Shown here piece by piece: positions 43,986 to 55,299 of a stretch of DNA of 64,000 bases. The stretch covers positions 5,928,025 through 5,992,024 of the forward strand of contig JAJEKV010000002.1 of assembly GCA_021234155.1 (NCBI GenBank), given 5' to 3'. The position numbers and the translations under genes were made by a program. The notes beneath the pieces were generated by a model that worked only from the letters and a program-made list of their open reading frames with translations, was not told the origin of the DNA and made no database searches. Numbering within the stretch: the first letter of the stretch is position 1; each line of letters begins with the position of its first letter. The DNA is from Isoetes taiwanensis. Its lineage: Eukaryota > Streptophyta > Lycopodiopsida > Isoetales > Isoetaceae.

Positions 43986-46357
43986 TGTGACGCCCCCGCC
44001 ATATATCGATGCTTCCATCATACGTAACCGTGAGTTCATCCCTCCCGCCAATGCCCCGCCGACATGAGGCCATCCACCTAACATCGATCCTTGCTAACAA
44101 ATAAGAATCCAATGGGAAAGAATGGACGTTGTCATTCATCCCGCCTCTCCCTGACCTACCTAGCCATGAAGCACATCAAACATGAGCACATAGCATCAAA
44201 TAACATACATACCCACCTCGAAAGGTGGCTCACCATAACATAACATAGGTAACAACAACATCAGTAACATTAAGATAAGGGAAATCCTACCCAAGGCTCA
44301 GACTCATGGGGGATCGACTGACGACTTGAGTTTTCAGAAGTCAATGCAGATAGAATTCATGGCAAATGGATTGGGCTGGCATAAGAACATGGCCGCTAGG
44401 TAGTCCACTCCATCCGCCCTCCTCCCATTACTTTGCGTAATAGGGTCGATAAGTCTTGGGACTCGACCGTGGCCTGCCGGGTGCATAGCCAAGGGGGCTA
44501 CTCCTGGGTTGCATCTCGATGAGGCAGGAGAAGATCACTCCCTCTAGAGGCATGCATGCCCATCACAGGCGGCTAGAGGGCCATTGCTCGTCTACGACTT
44601 GAACCCCATGGAAGCTGAGGCATCACCCTAGAGGTGTCGAGCCCATGCCTTGCCCACACGCAGTGGCAAACCATCAGGCCTAGCCCGCTAAGATCCCTGG
44701 TAGGTTTTACACACCAGAGGGATCAATCTGCAATGGGACAAGTGCCCCTTATCTGCCGGCCTAGTCCCGCCACTCACAGCCAGGCGGGCTCTTATGCACA
44801 GGCCACATTAATTGGGAATTAATGAGGTTATCTAGGATCATCTGCTTCAGGGTCTCTACCCCCCTTCCCACATACACAGAAGAGCATAGAATGGAACATC
44901 ATCATCATCAAAGAACTGAAATGCTGAATAAGATCTAATCTATCTTACCTAAACATACATGGTTAGGTTCCTTCATTACGACTGGTGATCTTAGGATCTG
45001 CTAAGACTGATCTATCCTAGCTCATTGCCGGGCTAAGAGTCAGCTTTGCATAATAGAATCTCAGTTTACCTGATCCTTGGCTTGCTCCAACTCCTCGAAT
45101 CGCGTCCATGCCTTCGTTCTTGCTGAAGACAGCTGGTCCTGAGGAATCTAATGTGTAAAGGCGGCTCAACGGCATCTGGCAATGTGGAATGGCAGCTTGC
45201 CTTGGCGGGAATGGCTCAGGGAAGCCAAATCATAGGTACGCAAAAATGGTGCATTAGAACAACAGATTTTTATCATGGACTAGAATTAAAATATCAAAAT
45301 TCCCACACATGCGAATGGGACAATTCTTACTTTAGAAGTTTCTACCATTAATTGTGTATTGCATTTGAACCAGAATTATCTTGTTGTTATGTGGAGCAAC
45401 AACATCTGCTGCATGACAAAGCTGAGAAGTTCACAAGATAGAACCAATTAACCTTGGTATATAATCCCCATCATCATTAGATAACCTTGCTATAGGGGAG
45501 GTATGCAAAATGTGTTGTAACATCATGTGGTGACTCGTAGAGGAAAGGAAAATGGAATCCCATTCTGGCATCGAGTGATGGGCCCCACGACTAGCGACAA
45601 CCGAGAGCAAATCTAATCGAGAGCTAATCTCCTTCAGTGCCAAACTAGGAGACCATTTGTCTTTCCCCTGCAAAATAGAAGTTGGGATGCATTTTTTGCA
45701 CATCGAGAGCCATTTTACAACAAATCAGAGCATCGTTATAGAAATCAATGCATCGATTCCTATTATCAATTTATCTATTGTTTTTTCTCTTACTCTGACT
45801 CTTTTGTTGAAAACAAAGCTCTTAGCAGATTTGAACTTCTTAGCACTGAATTGAAGCAGATTTGTTGCTATTGCAAGCTCTCAATAGAAGCAGAACATCA
45901 ATTAAGCACCCATTAAGAGAAGAACAAGCAAGAGCCCTTAGTGAAGGCAGAGCATCAGTTCTTCACTAGCTTTAGCACACATCGAAGATCCGCACACACT
46001 AATACGGATCATGAGTAGATAGTAATCAGAAATTAAACATGTAATCAACACTAAATCATTAACTATTCTAAAACCAGGCCATTAGCCCAAAGCTCTCCAC
46101 CCAACTGGGATGTTCCAGAGCAAGATATATCTAGAGAAAGACTGAGTTTATGTGAAGAAGTATAGGGAAAACAATTTGGGGTATTACCACTTGGCAAGGG
46201 GTTTAATTGCATATGTTTAATATACATGTGCAACATACGAGGTTGCCCCCTAGGCGCAACTCTTTACGGCTCTCAAGTACTTGTCGTGGTGATATGTACG
46301 TGTGACGTGGCAGTATAATATACGTATTCGGACCGTATGCTATGCTGGAACGTCACA
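43986..46357 (-). repeat. E3 3' LTR (chromovirus family, 2.4 kb)
   Basis: The plus-strand start is TGTGACGCC and the end is GGAACGTCACA, followed by ATCTCCCCACCTT, the reverse of a polypurine tract. These ends match the E4 LTR (51609-53181), and internal blocks align (for example TTACACACCAGAGGGATC). About 0.8 kb at 45240-46130 has no counterpart in the E4 LTR, so the copy carries an insertion or a longer version. Confidence 0.75.
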
Positions 46358-46502
46358 ATCTCCCCACCTTGAATTGATGATGTCCTCAACATCACGCGTC
46401 TCCCCACCTTGGAAACCTGCATACCCTGCAATATATTTGATGCATATAGTTTTACAAGACAATTACCCCAAGGTAATATTTAAATTTAATTTTCATAACA
46501 AT

Positions 46503-46884
46503 CGATTCGCGTAGCGAATCGCCATTCTTGCACGAGACGAGCATGCATGCATTGCATGCATCGCATGCATGCATCGCATGCATTTCTAGGCCGTTCATTA
46601 GGTTGAGGGATCGCTACTTATTGCAGGGTTCTTCATCGACGTTTCATCGGCGCTTTCTCATCTCTCAGCAGTATCCATGGCTTCTATTCTTTGATCTCAT
46701 GCGGAGGAGGGGCTTCTTCTTGCATGAGCTATGCTTTCTTGGCCATTCCTATCCATTCTAACCTCTTCTATCTTTGCTCTTTTGTCCAGCTTAGGACAAT
46801 CTTCAACCTTTTCTCCTCAGATCTAGTATTTGAAGTTCTCTGGTATCGGGATGTTGTTGTTTATGCGAGTCGTAGTGCAAGAAT
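46503..46884 (+). mobile_element. TIR-family repeat R1, copy d
   Basis: It opens with hairpin CGATTCGC-GTA-GCGAATCG (46503-46521), then the terminal repeat ATTCTTGCAC (46524-46533), GAGACGAGCATGCATG and a GCATGCAT-rich run. The end reads TATGCGAGTCG...GTGCAAGAAT (46875-46884), the inverse of its own start. It shares a 150-base leader with copy e but has a different interior. Confidence 0.75.
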
Positions 46885-46889
46885 GTCAT

Positions 46890-47602
46890 CGATTCGCGTA
46901 GCGAATCGCCATTCTTGCACGAGACGAGCATGCATCGCATGCATTTCTAGGCCGTTTATTAGGTTGAGGGATCGCTACTTATTGCAGGGTTCTTCATCGA
47001 CGTTTCATCGGCGCTTTCTCATCTCTCAGCAGTATCCATGGCTCCCATCCTTCCCCCCCTTAAAATTGTTATTTATATGTTCATATTTGTTTTAATTGTC
47101 GCGTGGCACGCGTGACCAGCCCCTCGCTTTTTCGAGGTGTAAATGTTGTTTTTTGTTGCGTGGCACGCGTGACCAGCCCCTCGCTTTTCGAGGTTTTTTC
47201 TCTATTTGTTTTTCTGTTGGTGATGTGCAGGTCCAGGGGTGATGCGCGACTTCGGTATTCTCTGTGGAGCGTGGGTTTTTTTGTGGGAGCGTTTAGCAGC
47301 CCTACGTTGTCCAAGCCCCTTGCCGAGATTTTATCGCTAGGGTTTTTCCTCGAAAACCCGAAAGGGCGGGGTTTTTTAATCCCGGCGATAAACTCTCGGC
47401 AGGTACACTAGCCAACATCTATAGCACACAATTTTATTTGGGGTCCAGATGTTATAACTGGATATTCCCTATGTTTTTCATTTTTTTGGGTAGCCTGCGA
47501 TGTGCAGCTACCCACCCTATACCATTGTAGAAAAAACTGCTGAGATGAATGAAAAGCCTATCTATGGGATGTTGTTGTTCATGCGAGTCGCAGTGCAAGA
47601 AT
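46890..47602 (+). mobile_element. TIR-family repeat R1, copy e
   Basis: The same hairpin as copy d is at 46890-46908 and the terminal repeat ATTCTTGCAC at 46911-46920, with its inverse GTGCAAGAAT at 47593-47602. The interior has GCGTGGCACGCGTGACCAGC twice in tandem (47100 and 47159), the fold-back TTTTTCCTCGAAAACCC near 47343, TAATCCCGGCGATAAAC, GGGGTCC and a GGGTAGC/GCTACCC pair. No ORF. It sits inside chromovirus E3. Confidence 0.75.
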
Positions 47603-48459
47603 ATCATATTATGGTAAGGGGATCTTTCACCCTCTTACTTTATCATCTATTATTCACAAAATTTTATAGTTTACACCATTATTATAAACATAGTTCCAAA
47701 ATTCTCTAATTAGGGTTCCATGTCGTCTCCTTGCAACACATTATGACAAAACATGTGTTGCAAGTCTTCGCAGTGTGACCTTCCTGCCCCTTAGATCATT
47801 CTATTGGCCTACCGGTCTAACACTACGTTAATACACATTTATTTATTATAAGGATGGTTATTAGGGAACCACCCATTTAATTACAATTAATTTAACTACG
47901 TGGATGCAAGACTAATCTCCCGGCGTAGGAAGAGGATGCTTCTTCCATCGTGGCCGTGGAGACAGCGCCCTATAATGCCTAGGATGATGTCTAATGCCTA
48001 CACCTCTCGTCGCCCTTGGCGTGGAGGATGGGTTCCTCCCCATAGTGGGCATAGACTAGAGGTGCTTTCCTATCAATGCATGATCCTATATGACCTCTTA
48101 TCTTTCAATTTGTCTACTTCTGTGGCGTCGAAAGTAGACTTGTAATCTACCTTTCACTCACCTATCGGTTCGGTGTCGACTACTTTGGTGACGAGCCGAC
48201 CCTTGCATTGCTCCATGAGTTGTGATTACTGGTTCTCAAGATCTATTTGTAGTGCCCACGTAGCGTCATCCACTAGCAAGTGTCCCTTTCACTAGTAGGT
48301 ATTGGAGAATTGAGATCTTCTTGTCTTCTTATAGGATCCTACAAGAAGAACCTCTCAAAACAATCTCAAGATGATCGTCCGTCATTTCCAAAGAACTTTG
48401 GTGTCTCCAATTCCTTCCTCCTTCTTTAGGAGACTTCCTTGGATTAGGGTCTTCAAATG

Positions 48460-48650
48460 GTGTGACTTTAAGGTGTGAAAACTTTAGGAGATATTTTACC
48501 ATTTTCAAAACACTATGGGTTTAAGAATGTGTCGCTGGCGTTCATAAAATCCAACTTATAGGATTAGTTACCTACTGGACTTTTGGTTATCCTCAATGGT
48601 TCAGACATCCAATTCTACTAAATTAGTTTCATATAAAAATGTTGGGGGAG
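48460..48650. repeat. Fragment related to the 34702 hAT MITE within E3
   Basis: GTGACTTTAAGGTGTGAAA, ATATTTTACCATTTT and CATCCAATTCTACTAAAT, each also found in the 34702-35011 MITE in the same order, lie among integrase-region sequence. The central part aligns with the chromovirus instead, so the segment is a mosaic. Confidence 0.5.
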
Positions 48651-48860
48651 CAAGCTTCTTAGTCAATTGTCGATGCAATGCAACTTATAGGATTAGTTAC
48701 CTACTCTTTTGGTTATCCCGAATGGTTCACCGATGCAATGCTTGTCGCTATGCTCTTCTGTCGATGCAGTACTTGTCGCTAGAAGATGTCCTCAACCAAC
48801 TGTTGCATGTCGGCTAGCATCTGTAGGGATACTTCTACCTTGGACACAGGGTTTAGTTAA

Positions 48861-49007
48861 CGTCTTAAATAAGCATTATCTTGGCCCCTGATGATCCCTG
48901 GACTTCCCTTAATGCATGCAAGTATATTAATTACCTTACAGTGATATTTTTATATTAACATATATTGCTTCCAATAGTATTATATTTAACTAACTATTAT
49001 ATCCCAT
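48861..49007. other. AT-rich spacer
   Basis: No match to the neighbouring elements and no coding content. Confidence 0.4.
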
Positions 49008-49648
49008 CGATCCGAGATATCGGATCGCCATTCTAGAATGGGACGAGCATGCATGTTTTGCATGCATGCGGCGCGATGCCCATTCTCGTTGGGAGTTCGC
49101 TATTTTAGGCGCTAAGCCAGATCGACTCTTCATCGGCGCTTCCTCTTCTCTCTCGCCAGCACCTCTTTTTCTCTTTGAACCCACCCTCCCCTTCTTTGTT
49201 TATTATATTTGTCGCGGGGCACGCTACAGAATCAGCCCCCTCCACTGGGAGGTTTGTTTTGTTTTGTTTTTGGGTGTTGGTGATGTGCGTGTACAGTTTG
49301 GCGAAATGGCATTTGTTTCGACTTCTCCATTCGTGGGTTTTGGGAGCGATTTCTCCGCCTTTATGTTTGTCTAAGCCCCTTGCCGGTTTTTATCACTAGG
49401 GTTTTCCTCGAAAACCCAAAAGGGCGGGTTTTTAATCACTTGATAAGCTTTCTACAGTACACCAAAAACATCCGTTAGCATTCTATTTTTGGGGTCCAAA
49501 TGATATAATTGGATTTTCCCTTTATTTTCGTGGGTAGTTTGTATGTGTGCGGCTACCCACTATCCACCATTGTAGAAAATCTGCTGAGATGAATGAGAAG
49601 CCTATCTATGACGGTTTGTTGGTTTCATGCGAGTCCCATTCTAGAATG
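49008..49648 (+). mobile_element. TIR-family repeat R1, copy f
   Basis: Hairpin CGATCCGA-GATA-TCGGATCG (49008-49027) is followed by the terminal palindrome CATTCTAGAATG and GGGACGAGCATGC. The end has GCATG.CGAGTCC-type sequence and the same CATTCTAGAATG at 49637-49648. Interior landmarks are TTTTCCTCGAAAACCC, GGGCGGGTTTTTAATC, GGGGTCC, and GGGTAG paired with CTACCC. No ORF. Confidence 0.75.
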
Positions 49649-50439
49649 ATAACTTTACGGCCTTTAAGATATGTCATCATACAATTATCGAGGCAGCTTT
49701 TTAATTATTTATCATATGGTTAGGGTTTATATCATCGGATCTAAGTGTTGAGCGTGTGACTCTCGTTCGCTACTTGGTTGGTGATGTATCAACCTTACAT
49801 GTATATACTTTATAGTTGCTATACTTATGAAAAGATAGACAAATTCTTATTATATTTGTCAGGACCCTATGAAGGTTACTTAAATGCCTTTGGAAGGAAT
49901 TACATCCTTGCGAAGGTTTAACTAAGATTTTATGTGATTATTATCTTACTTTATCTCGATACTAAGATATCTACACAAGACAAAACTATCTATGCAGTTA
50001 TTATGAACATGTAATTTATCAACAAGACATTAAAGCTTATGATACATGCCCTCATGGAGTGCTATCAATACCCTGCATAATACACAAGGCACCCAAAAAG
50101 AAAACCTATCTGGGTTTTTACCCTAGTTATATGTGAAAAACTATCTATAAAAAGCAATGCGCCTTTGTGGGATGATATCATTAAAAACCTTGTGTGGTTT
50201 CCTTGTATGGTTTTTATATCGTGTTTGAATCATGTTGACTCAACATATAGAGAATGGGATAGTAGATTAAGCCAACATTCTCAACATGAACTGTAGATAA
50301 ATACATATATTTGCAAACAAATTCTTTTTGGTGATGATATAGAGGCCAAAAAAAAAAACAATATATATATATTTTTGCAAAGAAAAAAGAAACAATAGAT
50401 ATATTTGCAAAGAATAGAATAGAATAGATTTTTTAACGT
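49649..50439. other. AT-rich sequence without a gene
   Basis: No recognisable gene. It contains microsatellite-like (AT)n at 50360-50372 and (AATAG)3 at 50414-50428. Confidence 0.45.
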
Positions 50440-50560
50440 CCACGGAGACCAACAGGTCATGGGACCCATACAATGGGCTAGTACAATCATTACTACTAGG
50501 ATTAAAAAACCCCTGCCTCGAAAGGTTTTCAAGGGAAAACCTTTGCGAATGATGATACTA
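50440..50560 (-). mobile_element. TIR-family repeat R1, copy g (fragment)
   Basis: On the minus strand, AAGGTTTTCCCTTGAAAACC then GGGGTTTTTTAATCC repeats the internal fold-back and following motif of copies a, e and f. Ends are not recognisable. Confidence 0.4.
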
Positions 50561-50753
50561 GATAATCGAGATAATGACTAATGAGGGCTCAAGAATCGAC
50601 GACGTTCATCTAGAACCTCAAGTATGTATAATGCCAAGTCATGCACGATGGTGCTCGAGAAGTTGTGGAAGCGTGGAATGGAATGCTAAGGTCAAAAAAT
50701 GATTCCTGACTATCTCAAAAGCGTGGCAACTCGTAAGAGTATGGCTTTCATCT

Positions 50754-51122
50754 TCAATAACTCAGAATCGGCAATTGCGGCCGCCCCCATCTACCTGCCT
50801 CAATCCAGAGCACCGTGGGACCCCCGTGCAAATTGATGCAATAGCTACAAGCTTGTTCCTGACAATGAAGCAAGCAAATAAGCTTGGGGCCCCGTGCCAA
50901 GGTGGGATTTATGTGTGCATGATAATGACCGGTTTTCACTTGGGCCAAGGTAATCGCATCCCATATCTTTTGAGAAAAACGACCATTGAGATATTGTTGC
51001 AAAAGCTCAGGATCAGAACTGGCAAGCATCAGGCAGTGCTCTGGTTGCACAGCCCAATGGGCAAACCATGTAGTGCAATGCTTTTTCCAACATCGTTTCA
51101 AACGCTGAGGAGATTCAGCCAT
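50754..51122 (-). CDS. Unrecognised 122-codon ORF (hypothetical)
   Basis: It starts in a good context (GCCATGGCT) and reads MAESPQRLKRCWKKHC..., ...YLNGRFSQKIWDAITLAQVK..., ...CLLHCQEQACSYCINLHGG. Three Trp/His-rich segments and two Cys pairs give it some protein character, but no family is recognised and the length is within chance for this DNA. The KIWDAI text recalls copia gag only superficially. Confidence 0.25.
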   Translation of the reverse strand: MAESPQRLKRCWKKHCTTWFAHWAVQPEHCLMLASSDPELLQQYLNGRFSQKIWDAITLAQVKTGHYHAHINPTLARGPKLICLLHCQEQACSYCINLHGGPTVLWIEAGRWGRPQLPILSY

Positions 51123-51608
51123 GGCAAGTGCAAGAACAGATACCTATCATCATCCATGTGTGTGCACCTTGCGTAGAAAAAATATCGTGGTGACCGGAGC
51201 CCAAGTTGTTGATGCAAGCTCCATATTTAAAAATAGCAAATAAATATTCTAATATCTATCGACTTATCAATACATGTGTCCAAATGTATACATAGGGGTT
51301 CTTATCTAAATCTGAAATATTTGTCTTTCAACTATAAATGCCAAGATTATATAACTTAATTTGAGGTAGTAACTTCATGTAGATCTCATATTGCATTCCA
51401 TTATTTTGATGCTACTTTTCATTAACAAGTTTTAGGATCATTAAGAATGTAGCACTTAACCATTGATCTTTAGCTGGATGTGTCCAAAATTTGATCCAAA
51501 ACTTGGAATGTCTCAATAATGATAAACTCATGAGATAATCGCATCTATCCAAAGATTGACAATGTAATCAGAACTTATTTTTATGATTTGATATAAAACA
51601 ACAACTAC

Positions 51609-53181
51609 TGTGACGTCCCCTACTCATATACGGTGCACTCATCCCATAAATAGGAGTTCATCCCCCATACCAGCTCCATGCTAATATAGGGCCCTCCATG
51701 TATCACTGCAACCTTGAAGAGTTCCAAAGTGGGAAGAATGAAGGTGTCATTTACCCTCGCCTCCCTCGGGCCTACCTAGTCATGAGTCGTAAACATACAT
51801 GTCAAGAGTACATATATCAACATCATATGACCATCACGGCGGATGGTCCACATATCTGCATAGATAAAGATCAAGACATCACATAGGGAATTCTACCCGT
51901 GGCTCGGACTCAAAGGGATGATCGACGGCTTGGTCTCCAGAGTTCATTGCGCATGTAATTCATGGCAATGGATTTGGGGCATAAGAACATGGCATTGGGT
52001 TGTCCACTCCATCCGCCCCTCCCCCGTACACACTTTGCGCAATAGGTTCAAAAGTGTTGGGACCTCGATCAGAGCTCACCGGATGCGCAGCCAAGAGGGC
52101 TACTCCTGGGTTTCATCTCCCCAGTTCCGATGGGGTAGGTAGGGATCACTCCCTCCGAGATCTACATGCTGACTCAAGGTGACTAGAGGGCCACCCTTTT
52201 CCCGACCGAACCCACCGGAAAGTGAACACCACTTCACTGGGTGTCGAGCCCATGCCTTACCCACACTCAGTGGTAAGACATTAGACCTAGTCACAATTAT
52301 CCCCGGTAGGCCTTACACACCAGAGGGATCGTTCAAGAGTCAGGACACAAATCTCCTTCTTAGTCAGCCCGCCCCTTCACCCACAACCTGGTGTGGTTCT
52401 TGTACACAGGCCGATCTACAAGCAGTGCTAGAGAGGCTACTCTAGGAGCATCAACTACAAAGCCTTAGGGCCTCTACCCCCTTCCCAATACAAGGAGTTC
52501 ACAGATACATCATCCATATACATCACGGAAGAACTAAAGAACTAGATCTAATCTATATCATAGAGTTAGGTTCTTTAGTTAGTGTCCGGGATCTAGAGAT
52601 CTAGATATTGCTATGGGCAATTTAATAGGCTAAACCCACTGATTCTATGACTAGAAGATGGTTTAAGCTATTAAATTGACCAAATACCCGATCCTTGGGT
52701 GGCTCCTCCTCCTCGACCGAGTTCAACCATCCCGCGAGCTGATCGAATCCAGGAAACTAATGGTGCGATTCGCCAAGTGTTGTTCGGGAGGCGCTTTTGG
52801 CTCCCGGGGCAGCCAAAAACCGAGCTCTAAAACCCTATGAACTAAAAAACTAGCAAGTTAGGGTTTTCCTACCCTAAATAGACATGGGGTTTAGGGCTAG
52901 GGTTTCCAATTACCCATTTTAGCATCTAGGATAATTGGAAAGGCCCCACTTGCCTTTAATGGCTAGGTGGCAAAATGTGCCTACATGGAAAGGTGTGCTC
53001 ATTATTAATGTGCACATGTGCACATTAATAACATATGAACATACCTAGCAAGTTGCCCCTAGGGCTACTTTACCGCTATCCGTCGGCAGACACGCCGCGT
53101 CGAGTGGGCGCGGTAATGCACGGATTTAGGCAAAGATAAAGATAATGCCTCGACCCGTATAATCGTGGTTGGAACGCCACA
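51609..53181 (-). repeat. E4 3' LTR (1573 bp)
   Basis: It is bounded by TGTGACGTCCCC and GAACGCCACA on the plus strand. The part 51609-52420 aligns with 63192-64000. A perfect 30-base palindrome lies at 53002-53031. The flanking pentamer on the left is ACTAC; the partner is outside the window. Confidence 0.88.
53002..53031. repeat. Perfect 30-bp palindrome in the E4 LTR
   Basis: The sequence from TTATTAATGTGCACA to its exact reverse complement TGTGCACATTAATAA is centred on CATG at 53015-53018, with no loop or mismatch. In the E3 LTR the equivalent region (46230-46245) keeps only a degenerate ACATGTGCA core. Confidence 0.85.
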
Positions 53182-53194
53182 TTCTCCCCACCTT
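53182..53194 (-). other. E4 polypurine tract
   Basis: On the minus strand AAGGTGGGGAGAA directly precedes the 3' LTR. A similar run (AAGGTGGGGAGAC) recurs about 40 bases upstream on that strand. The same doubled arrangement is found in E3. Confidence 0.7.
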
Positions 53195-54027
53195 GAAATG
53201 ATGTTGTCCGCAGCATCGTGGGTCTCCCCACCTTGGGATCTTCCAAATCTGCAATCTGCAATCAACGTGATGCATACGATATAATACTTACACATTTACC
53301 AAGATTACCCTAAGGTAATATTTTTAGAACATTATTACGTCGTTATACTATGGAATACTTATCAATTCATAACAGCATTAAACAAGGTATTCACTAGTTT
53401 AGTTATTACGACATTAAGTTAGACAAAATTTCAACATTTCATATCTATAATTATTGTTCGAGGTACTCTTCATTCCTTGCAACACATTCCAACAAATTCG
53501 TAGCTCGACCTCCTTGCCCTCCGGAGCGCTCTATTGGCCTGCAAGTCGACACTACGTTAGTACCATTTTAATTATTTAATAAATTTTTGGTTATATGGTG
53601 ACCACCCCACCTATCTACATGGATGCATGGCTAATTTCCCGGCGTAGGAAGAGGATGAATCTTCCATAATGGCCGTGGAGACATCGTCTTATCATGCCTA
53701 TATGCCGCTCATGCCTACACCTCTAGTTGCCCAGCGTGGAGGATATCCTTCCCGCGTGGGGGGGCGTGAAGGATAGATTCCTCCTATCAAAGCATATATG
53801 GGGCTAAAGGTGCCTTTCCTATCAATGCATTCCTTAATGACCTCCTTTTCTCTCGAGGTCGCCTACTTCGTGGGACGTAAGTAGACTTCCAAGCGAAATG
53901 CGGTCATGCCTACATTGACATTACACCACCCTAGGGATCACCGTAGTGGTCCCATCATCGGTAACAACGATGCACCCATATCAAGCATAGGTTGCATGAG
54001 ATTAATCCTAACTACACAAGAATTAAC

Positions 54028-54240
54028 CTACACAAATCGACATGCCGAAATGATTTCTTCGGAGATGACCTTGCCGTCCCATTGCTCCATAAACTGTGGG
54101 TACTGTTTTACTAAATCTTTCTTAAGTACCCATGTCGCGTCTTCCACTGGCAAGTGTTTCCACTTGACCAAGTATTGGAGGAACTCCGACCTCCTTGTTT
54201 TCTTGAAAGCTTTATCAAGAATCAATTCGAACTATTTCCA
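54028..54240 (-). mobile_element. E4 chromodomain remnant
   Basis: SEFLQYLVKWKHLPVEDATW and VLKKDLVKQYPQFMEQW match the chromodomain at the C-terminus of chromovirus integrase (YLVKWK, E-x-x-TWE-like ATW, F). In the family it targets integration through histone-tail reading. The copy is broken. Confidence 0.85.
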
Positions 54241-54275
54241 GCCGCTCCTCCGCTATTTCCAACAACGTTGAGTGT

Positions 54276-55250
54276 CTAAGACTTCGCCCGATTTGGAGTG
54301 TGCTTCTTCAACAAACTCACGTGGAAGACCTTATGAATCTTTAGGTGTGCTGGCAAATCCAACCTGTAGGATTGATTACCTACTCTCTTGATTATTCTGA
54401 AAGGTCCAGCCCACCTTGGAGCAAGTTTCTTGCAATTACCGATGCGGAGCTTTGCCTGCTTTACCTTGATCTTGAGCCATACATCATCCCCAACTTGGAA
54501 CTCTCTGACTGTTCGATGCTTGTCGGCGATGCTCTTTTGTCGACTTCTTGCTGCTAGCAGATACCCTCGAACCTCTTCCACGAAGTTGCTTGATATCGCC
54601 AACATCTGGCCGCGAAACTTCTACTTTTGACACGTGGTTGTGCCAAGTGTCCGAGTTAGGCAATCGAGCAGCCGTGAATTGATCATAAATGGCGACATTT
54701 GGGATGATTCTTGCTTGGTGCTATTGTATGCAAACTCCACCAAGTGAATAAATTCTTCCCACATACCTTGCTTGTTCCAGACATAGTTTCGTAGCATGTC
54801 TTCTAAGATCCTGTTGGTCCGCTCCGTTTGGCCATCCGTCTGAGGATGATATGCCGTGCTCATGGATAGCTTGGTCTGAATCGTCGTAAAGAGGTCTTGC
54901 CAAAAGGCACTCATGAACTTCGGGTCCTTGTCGGATATAATCTCCCTTGGCATGCCATGAAGCCTGAAGATCTCTTTGGTGAAGAGCTTTGCTGTATCCA
55001 TAGCCGTGATTCGTGGTTCCGCAGGCACAAATGTGCCATCTTCGACAACTTGTCACCACTACCATCAAGGCATCTTTCCCTCTTATTGTCTTTGGAAGCC
55101 CCGTGATGAAATCCATGCCGACATTTCCCACTTAGCGTTTGGCACCGCTAATGGCTCTAATGCCCCTGGAATTCGAAGCTGCTCCGCCTTTGTCTGCTGG
55201 CATAGCTGACATTCTCTGATGTAGCGAAGCTACCGCTTCTTCATTTCGCC
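54276..55250 (-). mobile_element. E4 integrase remnant
   Basis: Core motifs: GMDFITGLP, IISDKDPKFMSAFWQDL, STAYHPQTDGQTERTNRILED and WEEFIHLVEFAYN. C-terminal domain: VGDDVWLKIK, KLAPRWAGPFRI, NQSYRLDLP and HKVFHVSLLKKH. These are diagnostic for chromovirus integrase. The copy is broken. Confidence 0.9.
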
Positions 55251-55299
55251 AATAATAGCTGCCGCCAGACTTTGAAATATGTTTTCATGAATCCCGCAT

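Larger units (their letters stand above)
46358..48860 (-). mobile_element. Element E3: 3' end of a chromovirus, interrupted by two R1 copies
   Basis: Outside the nested R1 copies, the sequence aligns with the E4 3' region: the polypurine tract and its duplicate (46358-46420), GGCGTAGGAAGAGGATG and GGCCGTGGAGACA (47925-47965), a chromodomain remnant (about 48130-48330) and the integrase C-terminus region (48330-48860). Homology stops near 48860, so the rest of the element is missing or displaced. The coding parts are broken; this is an old copy. Confidence 0.7.
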
